This document shows, piece by piece, positions 1-6,650 of a stretch of 16,233 bases of DNA. The DNA lies in the NCBI GenBank assembly GCA_020025175.1, contig JAHHSM010000033.1, forward strand, positions 1-16,233, read 5' to 3'. The translations under genes and the position numbers were made by a program. The notes below the pieces were generated by a model that was given only the letters and a program-made list of their open reading frames with translations, was not told the DNA's origin and searched no databases. Every line of letters starts with the position of its first letter. The first letter of the stretch is position 1. The DNA comes from Oscillospiraceae bacterium. GTDB lineage: Bacteria; Bacillota; Clostridia; Oscillospirales; Oscillospiraceae.

Positions 1-11
1 ATTTTTATTTA

Positions 12-36
12 CCCCTGGTACTACCAGGGGTTTATT
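12..36 (+). terminator. Rho-independent terminator of a gene upstream of the window
   Basis: A perfect 9-bp stem (CCCCTGGTA with TACCAGGGG, single-base centre) is followed on the plus strand by TTTATT. On the minus strand the stem is followed by A-rich sequence, so it probably ends a plus-strand transcript whose gene lies before position 1. Confidence 0.65.
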
Positions 37-57
37 CTAGCCTAAAGGCGCCAATAA

Positions 58-92
58 AAAAAGAGGTGCTTCATTAAGGAGCACCTCTTTTT
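58..92 (-). terminator. Terminator of asd (bidirectional)
   Basis: A 13-bp stem pairs AAAAAGAGGTGCT (58-70) with AGCACCTCTTTTT (80-92). It carries A/T runs on both flanks, so it can work on either strand. It lies 10 bp past the asd stop codon and gives a long U-run on the minus strand. Confidence 0.85.
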
Positions 93-101
93 AATAAGTA
101 T

Positions 102-1193
102 TTAATCGTTTGTAATATATCCTTCAGCACACAACAACTCTGCTAAAAGGACTGCGCCGCCGGCTGCACCGCGCAAAGTATTGTGACTTAATCCGACAAA
201 CTTGTAATCATACTGTGTATCCTGGCGCAGACGACCAAGCGAAATTGCCATGCCATTTTCAAGATTGCGATCCAAGCGCGTCTGTGGACGATCGGCTTCC
301 TCGAAATAGTTCAGGAATTGCTTTGGAGCAGAAGGAAGCTGCAGCTCCTGGGCGCGTCCGGCAAACGATGCCCAGTCTTCCTTGATTTGTTCTATAGAAG
401 GTGTGCAGCCATCCTTGAATTTGATGAATACTGCAGCCATATGACCATCTTGACATGCAACACGAAAACATTGTGCGGTAATGGAAACGTCAGATGTAGG
501 AACAATCCTGTCACCAGAAATCTGACCCCATACTTTTAAAGGTTCTTGTTCGCTTTTTTCTTCCTCACCGCCGATATAAGGAATGCAGTTATCTACCATT
601 TCCGGCCAGCGTTCAAATGTTTTGCCTGCACCGGAAATTGCCTGATAGGTACAAACAAGCACCTTCTCTAAACCGTACTGCAGCAAAGGAGTCAGTGCAG
701 GCACGTAGCTCTGGATAGAGCAGTTGGATTTAACAGCAATGAAGCCTTTCTTTGTGCCAAGCCGTTTGCGTTGATCTTCAATGATTTGAATATGATCCGC
801 ATTAATTTCGGGCACCACCATGGGTACATCGTCGGTCCAGCGGTTGGCGCTGTTATTAGAAACAACCGGAGTTTCAAGTTTTGCATATTTTTCTTCCAAC
901 GCGAGAATGTCATCTTTTTTCATATTCACTGCACAAAATACAAAATCAACCATAGAAGCAAGTTTTTCTGCATCGTGCTCCGCATCTAAGACCACCAGAT
1001 TTTTTGCGTTTTCCGGAATGGATACATCCATTGCCCAGCGACCGATGACGGCATCTTCATAGCGTTTTCCTGCACTGCTGGAACTGGCTGCAATTGCTAC
1101 AAGTTCAAACCAGGGGTGGTTATCCAGCAAAGTTACAAAACGCTGTCCAACCATACCTGTGCCGCCGATAATACCTACACGATACTTTTTCAT
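102..1193 (-). CDS. asd: Aspartate-semialdehyde dehydrogenase
   Basis: Reduces aspartyl-4-phosphate to aspartate 4-semialdehyde with NADPH in the cytoplasm. This is the branch point to lysine/diaminopimelate, threonine and methionine. The 363-residue protein opens with a Rossmann motif GGTGMVGQRF (10-19). The nucleophile is predicted to be Cys158 in SNCS, followed by QAISGAG (184-190). Arg244 and His251 fit the substrate-binding and general-base positions. The segment SNNSANRW...VPEIN (112-131) resembles the archaeal/fungal-type branch of the family rather than the E. coli type. The ATG is preceded by GGAGG about 9 nt upstream (1201-1205, minus). It stands alone, divergent from the SpoIID-like gene, with its own terminator. 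No lysine riboswitch or T-box is visible in the short leader. Confidence 0.95.
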   Translation of the reverse strand: MKKYRVGIIGGTGMVGQRFVTLLDNHPWFELVAIAASSSSAGKRYEDAVIGRWAMDVSIPENAKNLVVLDAEHDAEKLASMVDFVFCAVNMKKDDILALEEKYAKLETPVVSNNSANRWTDDVPMVVPEINADHIQIIEDQRKRLGTKKGFIAVKSNCSIQSYVPALTPLLQYGLEKVLVCTYQAISGAGKTFERWPEMVDNCIPYIGGEEEKSEQEPLKVWGQISGDRIVPTSDVSITAQCFRVACQDGHMAAVFIKFKDGCTPSIEQIKEDWASFAGRAQELQLPSAPKQFLNYFEEADRPQTRLDRNLENGMAISLGRLRQDTQYDYKFVGLSHNTLRGAAGGAVLLAELLCAEGYITND

Positions 1194-1255
1194 CTTTCAT
1201 TCCTCCAATAAAATTATTAAGCTTATCCAATAGTTGCAAAAGCCATCAATTTGGG

Positions 1256-1307
1256 TTGAAAAACGACTTGAATTCTAATATAATAAATGAAATATGATGT
1301 CTATCAA
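1256..1307. promoter_or_regulatory. Overlapping divergent sigma-A-like promoters (asd / SpoIID-like)
   Basis: On the plus strand, TTGAAA (1256-1261) and TATAAT (1279-1284) are separated by exactly 17 bp. On the minus strand, TTGATA (1307-1302) and TATTAT (1285-1280) are separated by 16 bp and could serve asd. The two -10 elements overlap, so the promoters may exclude each other. Inferred by eye. Confidence 0.5.
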
Positions 1308-1313
1308 GATTGA

Positions 1314-1343
1314 TTGATAATAACTTTTATGGTAGCATAGTTT
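1314..1343 (+). promoter_or_regulatory. Possible sigma-E-type promoter of the SpoIID-like gene
   Basis: TTGATAAT (1314-1321), 14 bp, then CATAGTTT (1336-1343) partly match the Bacillus sigma-E pattern GTCATATT-N14-CATACAAT (about 5 of 8 in each box, with the ATA and CATA cores intact). It would start transcription some 35 nt before the ATG. This is tentative because AT-rich DNA yields such matches by chance. Confidence 0.3.
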
Positions 1344-1383
1344 CAGAATACTGTCAATTCACTGTCCATGTATGGAGGACGTT

Positions 1384-3126
1384 ATGAAAAAAACTATTAT
1401 TTCAATTCTAACTTTTTTTCTTTGCCTGCCAATTTTTTGTGTAATTTGTTTTGGAGCAGGTGACGATACTGTTCGTGTTGGTCTATATTACAGTGGATCT
1501 TCATCAAATGATGCATTGCTTTCTGCCAATCTTGAAAATTATCAGAATACAGGAAGTGGATACTATTTTGGTTATTACGATGGCAATCGGCAATTTGTTA
1601 AATTGGGTGAAACAGCAGCAACACAACTATCTATGTCAAAAGATGTAAATCTGTATATAAAAGATGACGGAAGCTATACAACAGAAGCTATCAGCGGTGC
1701 ACAAGCAATCGGTTGTTTCCATTTGCAGCTCAATCAGGTTTACACATCCTATGCAGATGCTGCAGAAAATGCAGCAAAAATGAAGCCGCGCTACGGATTG
1801 GCGTTCCCTGCCTATGAACGTGGTAAATTCTATGTTCGTATTGGTAGTTTTCTATCTCGATCCGAGGCAGAAACCTTGCTGAAGAAAGAGGGTTTGGCTG
1901 CATCAATCAGCAGTGGATCAAGCTACACTGTTACTGTAACAAAAACGAAAACGAATGAGATTCTTTTTGAATATGATGATGCGGGTGCTACATATCTTGC
2001 AATTGAACCTCGTCCTACAGGCAGTGAAAAGCCCCAGACGTGGTTTAAAGGATACCGTTATTATGGTGGATTTGAATATGATCGATCTGCGGATCTTTCT
2101 TCAGGTAAAATCAACGTGATAAATGTTGTTGATATGGAGGATTATCTAAAAGGTGTTATCACATTCGAAATGAGCCCATCTTGGCCGGCTGAAGCATTGA
2201 AGGCACAGGCAGTTTGCGCACGAACCTATGCACTCAATCAGCATAAACACGATTCGCGAAATTTTGATGTCTGTTCGACAACCAACTGCCAGGTATATCG
2301 CGGCACGGCATCGTCAGCGGGTGCATCAGACGCAGCTGTGGACGCAACTGCTGGACTTGAAATATATTATAATGGAAAGATCATTGAGGCATCCTATTAT
2401 TCATCGAACGGTGGTGCATCTGAAAATTCAGAAAATGTATGGTATACTGCGCTTCCATACATGCGCGGAAAGTTAGACCCCTATGAAAGCCTGATCAAGA
2501 TTCCTAATTATGCCTACGAAAAGACTTATGCTGCTGCAGAAGTAAGCCAAATTCTGCAAAAAAAAGGGCATAGCATTGGTATGGTTGATTCTATTAGTGC
2601 CGAATATACTGCAACAGGTAATATGTATGCAATGACGTTTACAGATATTACTGGGAAAACTGTTTCAGTGCGAAAAGAGAACTGTAAGCTGCTATTCTCT
2701 TTGCCAAGTATGCGTTTTACAGTTTCGGGAAGCGATCATACCACGGGTTCGGATTCAAGGCCAAATCCATCTTTTGGTAATATTTTTGTAAATGGTCTGG
2801 GCAGCAAATTTAATTCAGTTAAGAGTCTTTGCACAATTTCCGGCAACGGTCTAATTACAAAGCTTGATCGCGACCAAGTGTATGTTATGACTGCTGATGG
2901 AGTTGAGCTGCTCAGCACGCCTGTATCACAGGGGGAACATGGATCTATTCCTGATAACAATCATAACAATAATGCCCAATCTAAAGGCAGTTCTTTCACA
3001 TTTCGCGGAACCGGAAACGGGCACAATGTGGGAATGAGTCAATATGGCGCATATGCTATGGCCCAGCAGGGACTGAGCTTTAGAGATATATTGAATTTTT
3101 ATTATACAGATATCACCATTGAATAA
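1384..3126 (+). CDS. Secreted SpoIID/LytB-domain protein with N-terminal SPOR-like region
   Basis: A 580-residue protein with a signal peptide (KK, then hydrophobic 4-24). A region around 145-185 (GKFYVRIGSFLSRSEAETLLKK) looks like a SPOR peptidoglycan-binding repeat. The SpoIID/LytB domain follows: MEDYLKGVITFEM (251-263) with the putative catalytic Glu262, then WPAEALKAQAVCARTYAL (267-284), a CSTTNCQVYRG motif with Cys297 and Cys302, SSNGGASENSENVW (340-353), and a C-terminal GHNVGMSQYGAYAMA segment. SpoIID is a lytic transglycosylase that cuts denuded glycan during engulfment. This protein is far longer than classical SpoIID (about 340 residues), so it may be a LytB-type relative. GGAGG at 1374-1378 selects the ATG at 1384 over the in-frame ATG at 1372, which overlaps that Shine-Dalgarno. 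It ends 26 bp before queA with no terminator. Confidence 0.85.
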   Translation: MKKTIISILTFFLCLPIFCVICFGAGDDTVRVGLYYSGSSSNDALLSANLENYQNTGSGYYFGYYDGNRQFVKLGETAATQLSMSKDVNLYIKDDGSYTTEAISGAQAIGCFHLQLNQVYTSYADAAENAAKMKPRYGLAFPAYERGKFYVRIGSFLSRSEAETLLKKEGLAASISSGSSYTVTVTKTKTNEILFEYDDAGATYLAIEPRPTGSEKPQTWFKGYRYYGGFEYDRSADLSSGKINVINVVDMEDYLKGVITFEMSPSWPAEALKAQAVCARTYALNQHKHDSRNFDVCSTTNCQVYRGTASSAGASDAAVDATAGLEIYYNGKIIEASYYSSNGGASENSENVWYTALPYMRGKLDPYESLIKIPNYAYEKTYAAAEVSQILQKKGHSIGMVDSISAEYTATGNMYAMTFTDITGKTVSVRKENCKLLFSLPSMRFTVSGSDHTTGSDSRPNPSFGNIFVNGLGSKFNSVKSLCTISGNGLITKLDRDQVYVMTADGVELLSTPVSQGEHGSIPDNNHNNNAQSKGSSFTFRGTGNGHNVGMSQYGAYAMAQQGLSFRDILNFYYTDITIE

Positions 3127-3152
3127 AACAGTAAGGAAGTAGCAATTAAAGT

Positions 3153-4181
3153 ATGAAAACCCATGATTTTTATTACGATTTACCAGAAGAGTTGATTGCG
3201 CAGACTCCGTTGGATCAACGTGATACATCCCGTCTTTTAGCGCTTAATAAAGAAACAGGGGAGCGGGAACATCTTCATTTTTATGATTTACCCAAATTTC
3301 TCCGTTCCGGAGACTGTCTCGTTATGAATGATTCCCGTGTGCTGCCCGCTCGCCTGCTTGGCCATCGTGAGCCGGGCGGTGGTGCCTGTGAAGTGCTGCT
3401 TTTAGTCGACCGTGGTGCGAAAGTTTGGGAATGTCTTGTCCGTCCTGGCAAAAAAATGAAAAAAGGTGCTCGCCTGAATTTCGGAAATGGACAGCTGATG
3501 GCTGAGGTTGTAGATGAATTGGAAAACGGAAATCGCCTAGTGCGCTTTGAATATGATGGTATTTTCTTAGAAGTTTTAGAACGGCTTGGGAAGATGCCGC
3601 TGCCACCATATATTAAAGAGGAGCTGCAAGATCCGGAACGTTATCAAACCGTATATTCTAAAGAAGTTGGTTCTGCTGCTGCGCCCACAGCAGGTTTGCA
3701 TTTTACAAAGGAATTGCTCGCCCGAATTGAATCCATGGGCGTAAAACTCTGTTATGTAACCTTACACGTTGGTTTAGGCACATTTAGACCTGTAAAGGAA
3801 GAAGACATTACAGACCATGCAATGCATAGCGAATACTGCATTATATCTAAAGAAACTGCTGATATCATCAATGAAACAAAGAAAAACGGCGGTCGCGTAA
3901 TTTGTGTCGGCACTACATCGTGTAGAACGATCGAAAGCTGGGCGGCGGAAGATGGTACAATGAAAGAGTCTGCCGGATGGACCAATATTTTTATCTACCC
4001 CGGGTATCGATTCAAGGTGCTTGATTGTTTAATAACAAATTTCCACTTGCCGGAATCAACGCTGATTATGCTTGTTTCTGCATTAGCTGGCCGTGAAAAT
4101 GTTTTGGCTGCCTATAAGGAAGCTGTAGAACGAAAGTATCGTTTCTTTAGTTTTGGTGATGCCATGATAATTCACAATTGA
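3153..4181 (+). CDS. queA: S-adenosylmethionine:tRNA ribosyltransferase-isomerase
   Basis: Transfers and isomerises the ribosyl group of S-adenosylmethionine onto preQ1-modified tRNA to form epoxyqueuosine at position 34 of GUN-anticodon tRNAs. The 342-residue length is normal for the family. Hallmarks are YDLPEELIAQTPL (8-20), RDTSRLL (23-29), VMNDSRVLPARL (57-68), SAAAPTAGLHFT (174-185), and ITNFHLPESTLIMLVSA near the C-terminus. A purine-rich AAGGAAG lies about 13 nt before the ATG, which is somewhat distant. The gene is followed 18 bp later by tgt, the preceding enzyme of the pathway, in the widely conserved queA-tgt-yajC order. No promoter of its own was found, so it may depend on read-through from the SpoIID-like gene. 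Confidence 0.96.
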   Translation: MKTHDFYYDLPEELIAQTPLDQRDTSRLLALNKETGEREHLHFYDLPKFLRSGDCLVMNDSRVLPARLLGHREPGGGACEVLLLVDRGAKVWECLVRPGKKMKKGARLNFGNGQLMAEVVDELENGNRLVRFEYDGIFLEVLERLGKMPLPPYIKEELQDPERYQTVYSKEVGSAAAPTAGLHFTKELLARIESMGVKLCYVTLHVGLGTFRPVKEEDITDHAMHSEYCIISKETADIINETKKNGGRVICVGTTSCRTIESWAAEDGTMKESAGWTNIFIYPGYRFKVLDCLITNFHLPESTLIMLVSALAGRENVLAAYKEAVERKYRFFSFGDAMIIHN

Positions 4182-4199
4182 TCGAAAAGGAGATTCTTT

Positions 4200-5330
4200 G
4201 TGTTTGAAGTATTGAAAACGGAGGGAGAAGCCAGACGCGGTGTTTTTACCTGCGCACACGGAACTGCGCAAACTCCTGTATTTATGAATGTTGGTACGCA
4301 GGCTGCGATCAAAGGCGGTGTATCGGCACTTGATTTAAAAGAACTAGGCTGCCAAATTGAGCTTTCCAACACGTATCATCTGCATATTCGTCCAGGTGAT
4401 GATGTTGTTCATAAAATGGGTGGTTTGCATAAGTTTATGCGTTGGGATGGACCAATTTTAACAGATAGTGGTGGATTTCAGGTCTTTTCTCTGGCAAAGC
4501 TGCGCCAAATAAAGGAAGAAGGCGTTACGTTCGCATCTCATGTAGATGGTCGAAAGATTTTTATGGGTCCTGAAGAAAGTATGCGCATTCAAAGTAATTT
4601 GGGGTCTGATATTGCAATGGCTTTTGATGAGTGCGTAGAGAACCCTGCTAAATATGAATACGCGAAATCATCCATTGCACGAACCACTCGCTGGTTGGAA
4701 CGCTGCATTAAAGAACATAAGAGATTAAATGCATTGCCTGATACAGTAAATCCTCAACAGATGCTGTTTGGTATCAATCAGGGATGTACTTTTAAAGATT
4801 TGCGTATCCAACATATGAAAGAGATTTCTCAAATGGATTGCGATGGTTTTGCTATCGGTGGTCTTGCTGTGGGTGAGCCAACAGAAGTGATGTATGAGAT
4901 ATTGGATGCAGTTTTGCCATATGCTCCCAAAGAAAAACCACGTTACCTGATGGGCGTTGGAACACCATCCAATCTTATCGAGGGCGTTGCAAGGGGCATT
5001 GATTTCTTTGATTGCGTAATGCCGGCACGCAATGCGCGCCATGGTAAGCTCTACACATGGAGAGGTACAATTAATTTAAAAAATGAAAAGTACAAAACGG
5101 ATGAACGTCCAATTGATGACACCTGCAATTGTCCTGTTTGCCGTAATTTTTCAAAAGCATATTTGCGTCATTTGATGAAGGCGGAAGAGGTATTGGCATT
5201 GCGCCTATGTGTGATGCACAATTTGTACTTTTATAATACTTTAATGCAGAAAATTCGTGATGCATTGGATGAAGGTACTTTTGCGTTGTTCAGAAGTACC
5301 TATAGCGGCATGCTTGATGAACGCATTTGA
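4200..5330 (+). CDS. tgt: tRNA-guanine transglycosylase
   Basis: Exchanges guanine 34 of GUN-anticodon tRNAs for preQ1, just before QueA acts. It is 376 residues long, as usual for bacterial Tgt. Visible elements are TDSGGFQVFSL (88-98) with the general acid/base Asp89, GGLAVGE (220-226), the nucleophile Asp271 in DCVMPARNARHG, and the zinc site Cys309-x-Cys311-x2-Cys314 with His340. The start is a GTG (4200-4202) supported by AAAGGAGA at 4186-4193 and by the conserved FEVLKT N-terminus that follows directly. It is cotranscribed with queA. A separate promoter for yajC begins 23 bp after the stop codon. Confidence 0.97.
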   Translation: MFEVLKTEGEARRGVFTCAHGTAQTPVFMNVGTQAAIKGGVSALDLKELGCQIELSNTYHLHIRPGDDVVHKMGGLHKFMRWDGPILTDSGGFQVFSLAKLRQIKEEGVTFASHVDGRKIFMGPEESMRIQSNLGSDIAMAFDECVENPAKYEYAKSSIARTTRWLERCIKEHKRLNALPDTVNPQQMLFGINQGCTFKDLRIQHMKEISQMDCDGFAIGGLAVGEPTEVMYEILDAVLPYAPKEKPRYLMGVGTPSNLIEGVARGIDFFDCVMPARNARHGKLYTWRGTINLKNEKYKTDERPIDDTCNCPVCRNFSKAYLRHLMKAEEVLALRLCVMHNLYFYNTLMQKIRDALDEGTFALFRSTYSGMLDERI

Positions 5331-5352
5331 ATAGGTTTGTATGGAAAAGTGC

Positions 5353-5388
5353 TTGCAATTCAAATGATTATAAGATATACTGTATAAT
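5353..5388 (+). promoter_or_regulatory. Sigma-A-type promoter of yajC
   Basis: TTGCAA (5353-5358) and TATACT (5376-5381) are spaced by 17 bp. A second TATAAT (5383-5388) follows directly. It is placed 52-60 nt before the yajC ATG, so yajC is not solely dependent on the queA-tgt transcript. Confidence 0.65.
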
Positions 5389-5439
5389 TGTCAGTGCATA
5401 TATGCATAAGTATTAAAGTTACAAAGGAGTTAGAAAAGA

Positions 5440-5829
5440 ATGGGAGATATGTCCTATACACTAGTAATGATCATTGTTATGATTGCGGTGTTCTATTTCT
5501 TCATGATCCGTCCTGAGAGCAAAAGAAAAAAGCAGCAGGATGAGATGCGTAGCAATCTGCGTAAAGGTGATCAGATTACCACTATCGGCGGTGTTATCGG
5601 TCGTATTGTCAAGATTGATAGCGATAGCATCATTATTGAAACGAGTGAAGATCGTGTGCGTATGGAGTTTGCAAAATGGGCTGTTTCTACCGTTGGTGTT
5701 CAAAAAAATATTGAAGATACCAATAATAACAAAAAGAACCGCAAGAATCAAACTCCTGAGGAGCGCGCAGATGCAGTCTCTGTTGAAGAAGAGATTTCTG
5801 TTGAATCTATCAAAGAAGAAAACAAGTAA
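5440..5829 (+). CDS. yajC: Preprotein translocase accessory subunit YajC
   Basis: A small single-pass membrane protein that associates with the SecDF part of the Sec translocase. The 129-residue protein has one N-terminal membrane helix (about 6-22), the signature FYFFMIRPESKRKKQ (18-32), and the soluble family core LRKGDQITTIGGVIGRI (40-56). A charged, Asn/Lys/Glu-rich tail of about 40 residues follows and has no recognisable fold. The RBS AAAGGAG (5423-5429) lies 10 nt before the ATG; Met4 is a possible alternative start. In many bacteria secD/secF follow, but here they are absent and a small membrane protein and the scf locus follow instead. Confidence 0.93.
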   Translation: MGDMSYTLVMIIVMIAVFYFFMIRPESKRKKQQDEMRSNLRKGDQITTIGGVIGRIVKIDSDSIIIETSEDRVRMEFAKWAVSTVGVQKNIEDTNNNKKNRKNQTPEERADAVSVEEEISVESIKEENK

Positions 5830-5841
5830 GTTCTTTCAAGT

Positions 5842-5885
5842 CCTCCTTCCGCATATGCTTAGTGCATACGGAGGGAGGTTTTTTT
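5842..5885 (+). terminator. Terminator-like hairpin whose 3' arm holds the next gene's Shine-Dalgarno
   Basis: CCTCCTTCCG (5842-5851) pairs with CGGAGGGAGG (5869-5878), with one U-G wobble. A CA bulge and five further pairs (TATGC 5854-5858 with GCATA 5864-5868) close a 5-nt loop. Seven T residues follow (5879-5885), giving a canonical intrinsic terminator 12 bp after yajC. The next gene's ATG starts at 5886, immediately after the T-run, so GGAGGGAGG serves both as terminator arm and as ribosome binding site. Confidence 0.8.
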
Positions 5886-6320
5886 ATGAAAAAAAATAAA
5901 AGTGTTGAATGGACAGACATTTTTCATGGTATATGGAAGATTTTTTTAGTTGCAGTTATACTGTTTGTTCTTGGAATCTTGGGCGCATCAACATTGATTT
6001 ATCAGGAAATTGTTCCGCTTTCTTATACAAGTTTCCTGGTTTATGCAGTTGTTGCATGGACTGCTTTTGGTACATCGATTTGCGCTATTCTAATGGTGTC
6101 TCACCATGCTCTTCCCAAAACGCTGATCACGGAAATGATGATTCTTGCGTTGCTGTTGCTTTCCGGAATGCTGTCTGAAGAAACAGCAACGGATTGGATT
6201 GCACTTGCAATTAGTTTAGTGGTTGCTGTGCTCACATCCGTTGTTACTGTATTATCATTTGGCGGAATAAAAAAGAAGAAATTTAAGAAAAATGCATCTA
6301 TACGATTGAAAAAAAGATAA
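5886..6320 (+). CDS. Small four-helix membrane protein, probably TIGR04086 type
   Basis: A 144-residue hydrophobic protein with four likely membrane helices (about 17-38, 48-70, 82-94 and 103-124), a short lysine-rich N-terminus and a strongly basic C-terminal tail (KKKKFKKNASIRLKKR). I recall this kind of protein next to yajC and the six-cysteine peptide genes in Clostridia (TIGR04086 family); that is memory, not a search. Its function is unknown. The ATG at 5886 is preferred to an in-frame ATG at 5862 because GGAGGGAGG ends 7 nt upstream of it and the earlier ATG lies in the loop of the hairpin. No promoter is visible between yajC and this gene, so expression appears to need read-through of the hairpin. 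Its position could suggest a role in export of the ScfA product, which is speculative. Confidence 0.8.
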   Translation: MKKNKSVEWTDIFHGIWKIFLVAVILFVLGILGASTLIYQEIVPLSYTSFLVYAVVAWTAFGTSICAILMVSHHALPKTLITEMMILALLLLSGMLSEETATDWIALAISLVVAVLTSVVTVLSFGGIKKKKFKKNASIRLKKR

Positions 6321-6334
6321 TCTTATGATAGTAT
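6306..6334 (+). promoter_or_regulatory. Promoter of scfA
   Basis: TTGAAA (6306-6311), 17 bp, then TAGTAT (6329-6334) preceded by TG one base upstream (extended -10). It overlaps the last codons of the membrane protein gene and lies 35 nt before the scfA ATG. Confidence 0.55.
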
Positions 6335-6368
6335 ATTAATAATTATTGAACCGAGGAGGAGAGATACT

Positions 6369-6512
6369 ATGAAGCATATTAAGACCTTGAATGGCGCAAC
6401 TTTGAAGAATAGCGCAGCAAAGGGTGGTTGTGGTGAGTGCCAGACTTCTTGTCAGTCTGCTTGCAAAACCTCCTGCACTGTTGCAAACCAAAAGTGTGAG
6501 AACAAGCAGTGA
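6369..6512 (+). CDS. scfA: Six-cysteine peptide ScfA (SCIFF ranthipeptide precursor)
   Basis: A 47-residue precursor of a ribosomally made, post-translationally modified peptide. It starts MKHIKTLNGATLKNS and has six cysteines at 21, 24, 28, 32, 36 and 43, in the CGECQTSC/ACKTSC/C arrangement of the SCIFF (six cysteines in forty-five residues) family. The first 20 residues form the leader recognised by the maturase. In the Clostridium thermocellum homologue the radical SAM enzyme joins Cys32 to Thr37; both residues occur at the same positions here. GAGGAGGA (6353-6360) ends 8 nt before the ATG. Six of seven lysines use AAG, unlike neighbouring genes, pointing to strong expression. The maturase gene follows after a 138-bp gap holding a long hairpin. 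Confidence 0.95.
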   Translation: MKHIKTLNGATLKNSAAKGGCGECQTSCQSACKTSCTVANQKCENKQ

Positions 6513-6535
6513 TTCCATTCATTTTATGAAACCGT

Positions 6536-6590
6536 AAGGACGGACTAATGGACTGCCTTGAAATCGGCAGGGCCGGGTCCGTCCTTTCTA
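6536..6590 (+). terminator. Long hairpin between scfA and scfB, possible partial terminator
   Basis: A 10-bp outer stem (AAGGACGGAC 6536-6545 with GTCCGTCCTT 6577-6586) encloses an inner 5-bp stem (CTGCC 6553-6557 with GGCAG 6566-6570, 8-nt loop). Only TTTCTA follows, so termination may be incomplete. It could also stabilise the 3' end of the scfA mRNA and keep precursor in excess over maturase. Confidence 0.6.
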
Positions 6591-6620
6591 CTGCTGTTAT
6601 GAATAGTTAAATGAGATTTA

Positions 6621-6626
6621 TATAAT
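6621..6626 (+). promoter_or_regulatory. Possible -10 element for scfB
   Basis: A perfect TATAAT lies 24 nt before the scfB ATG, downstream of the scfA hairpin. No convincing -35 hexamer is found 16-18 bp upstream, so a separate weak promoter is only possible. Confidence 0.3.
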
Positions 6627-6650
6627 AAAGAGATAAAAAGGAGAGAGAGT

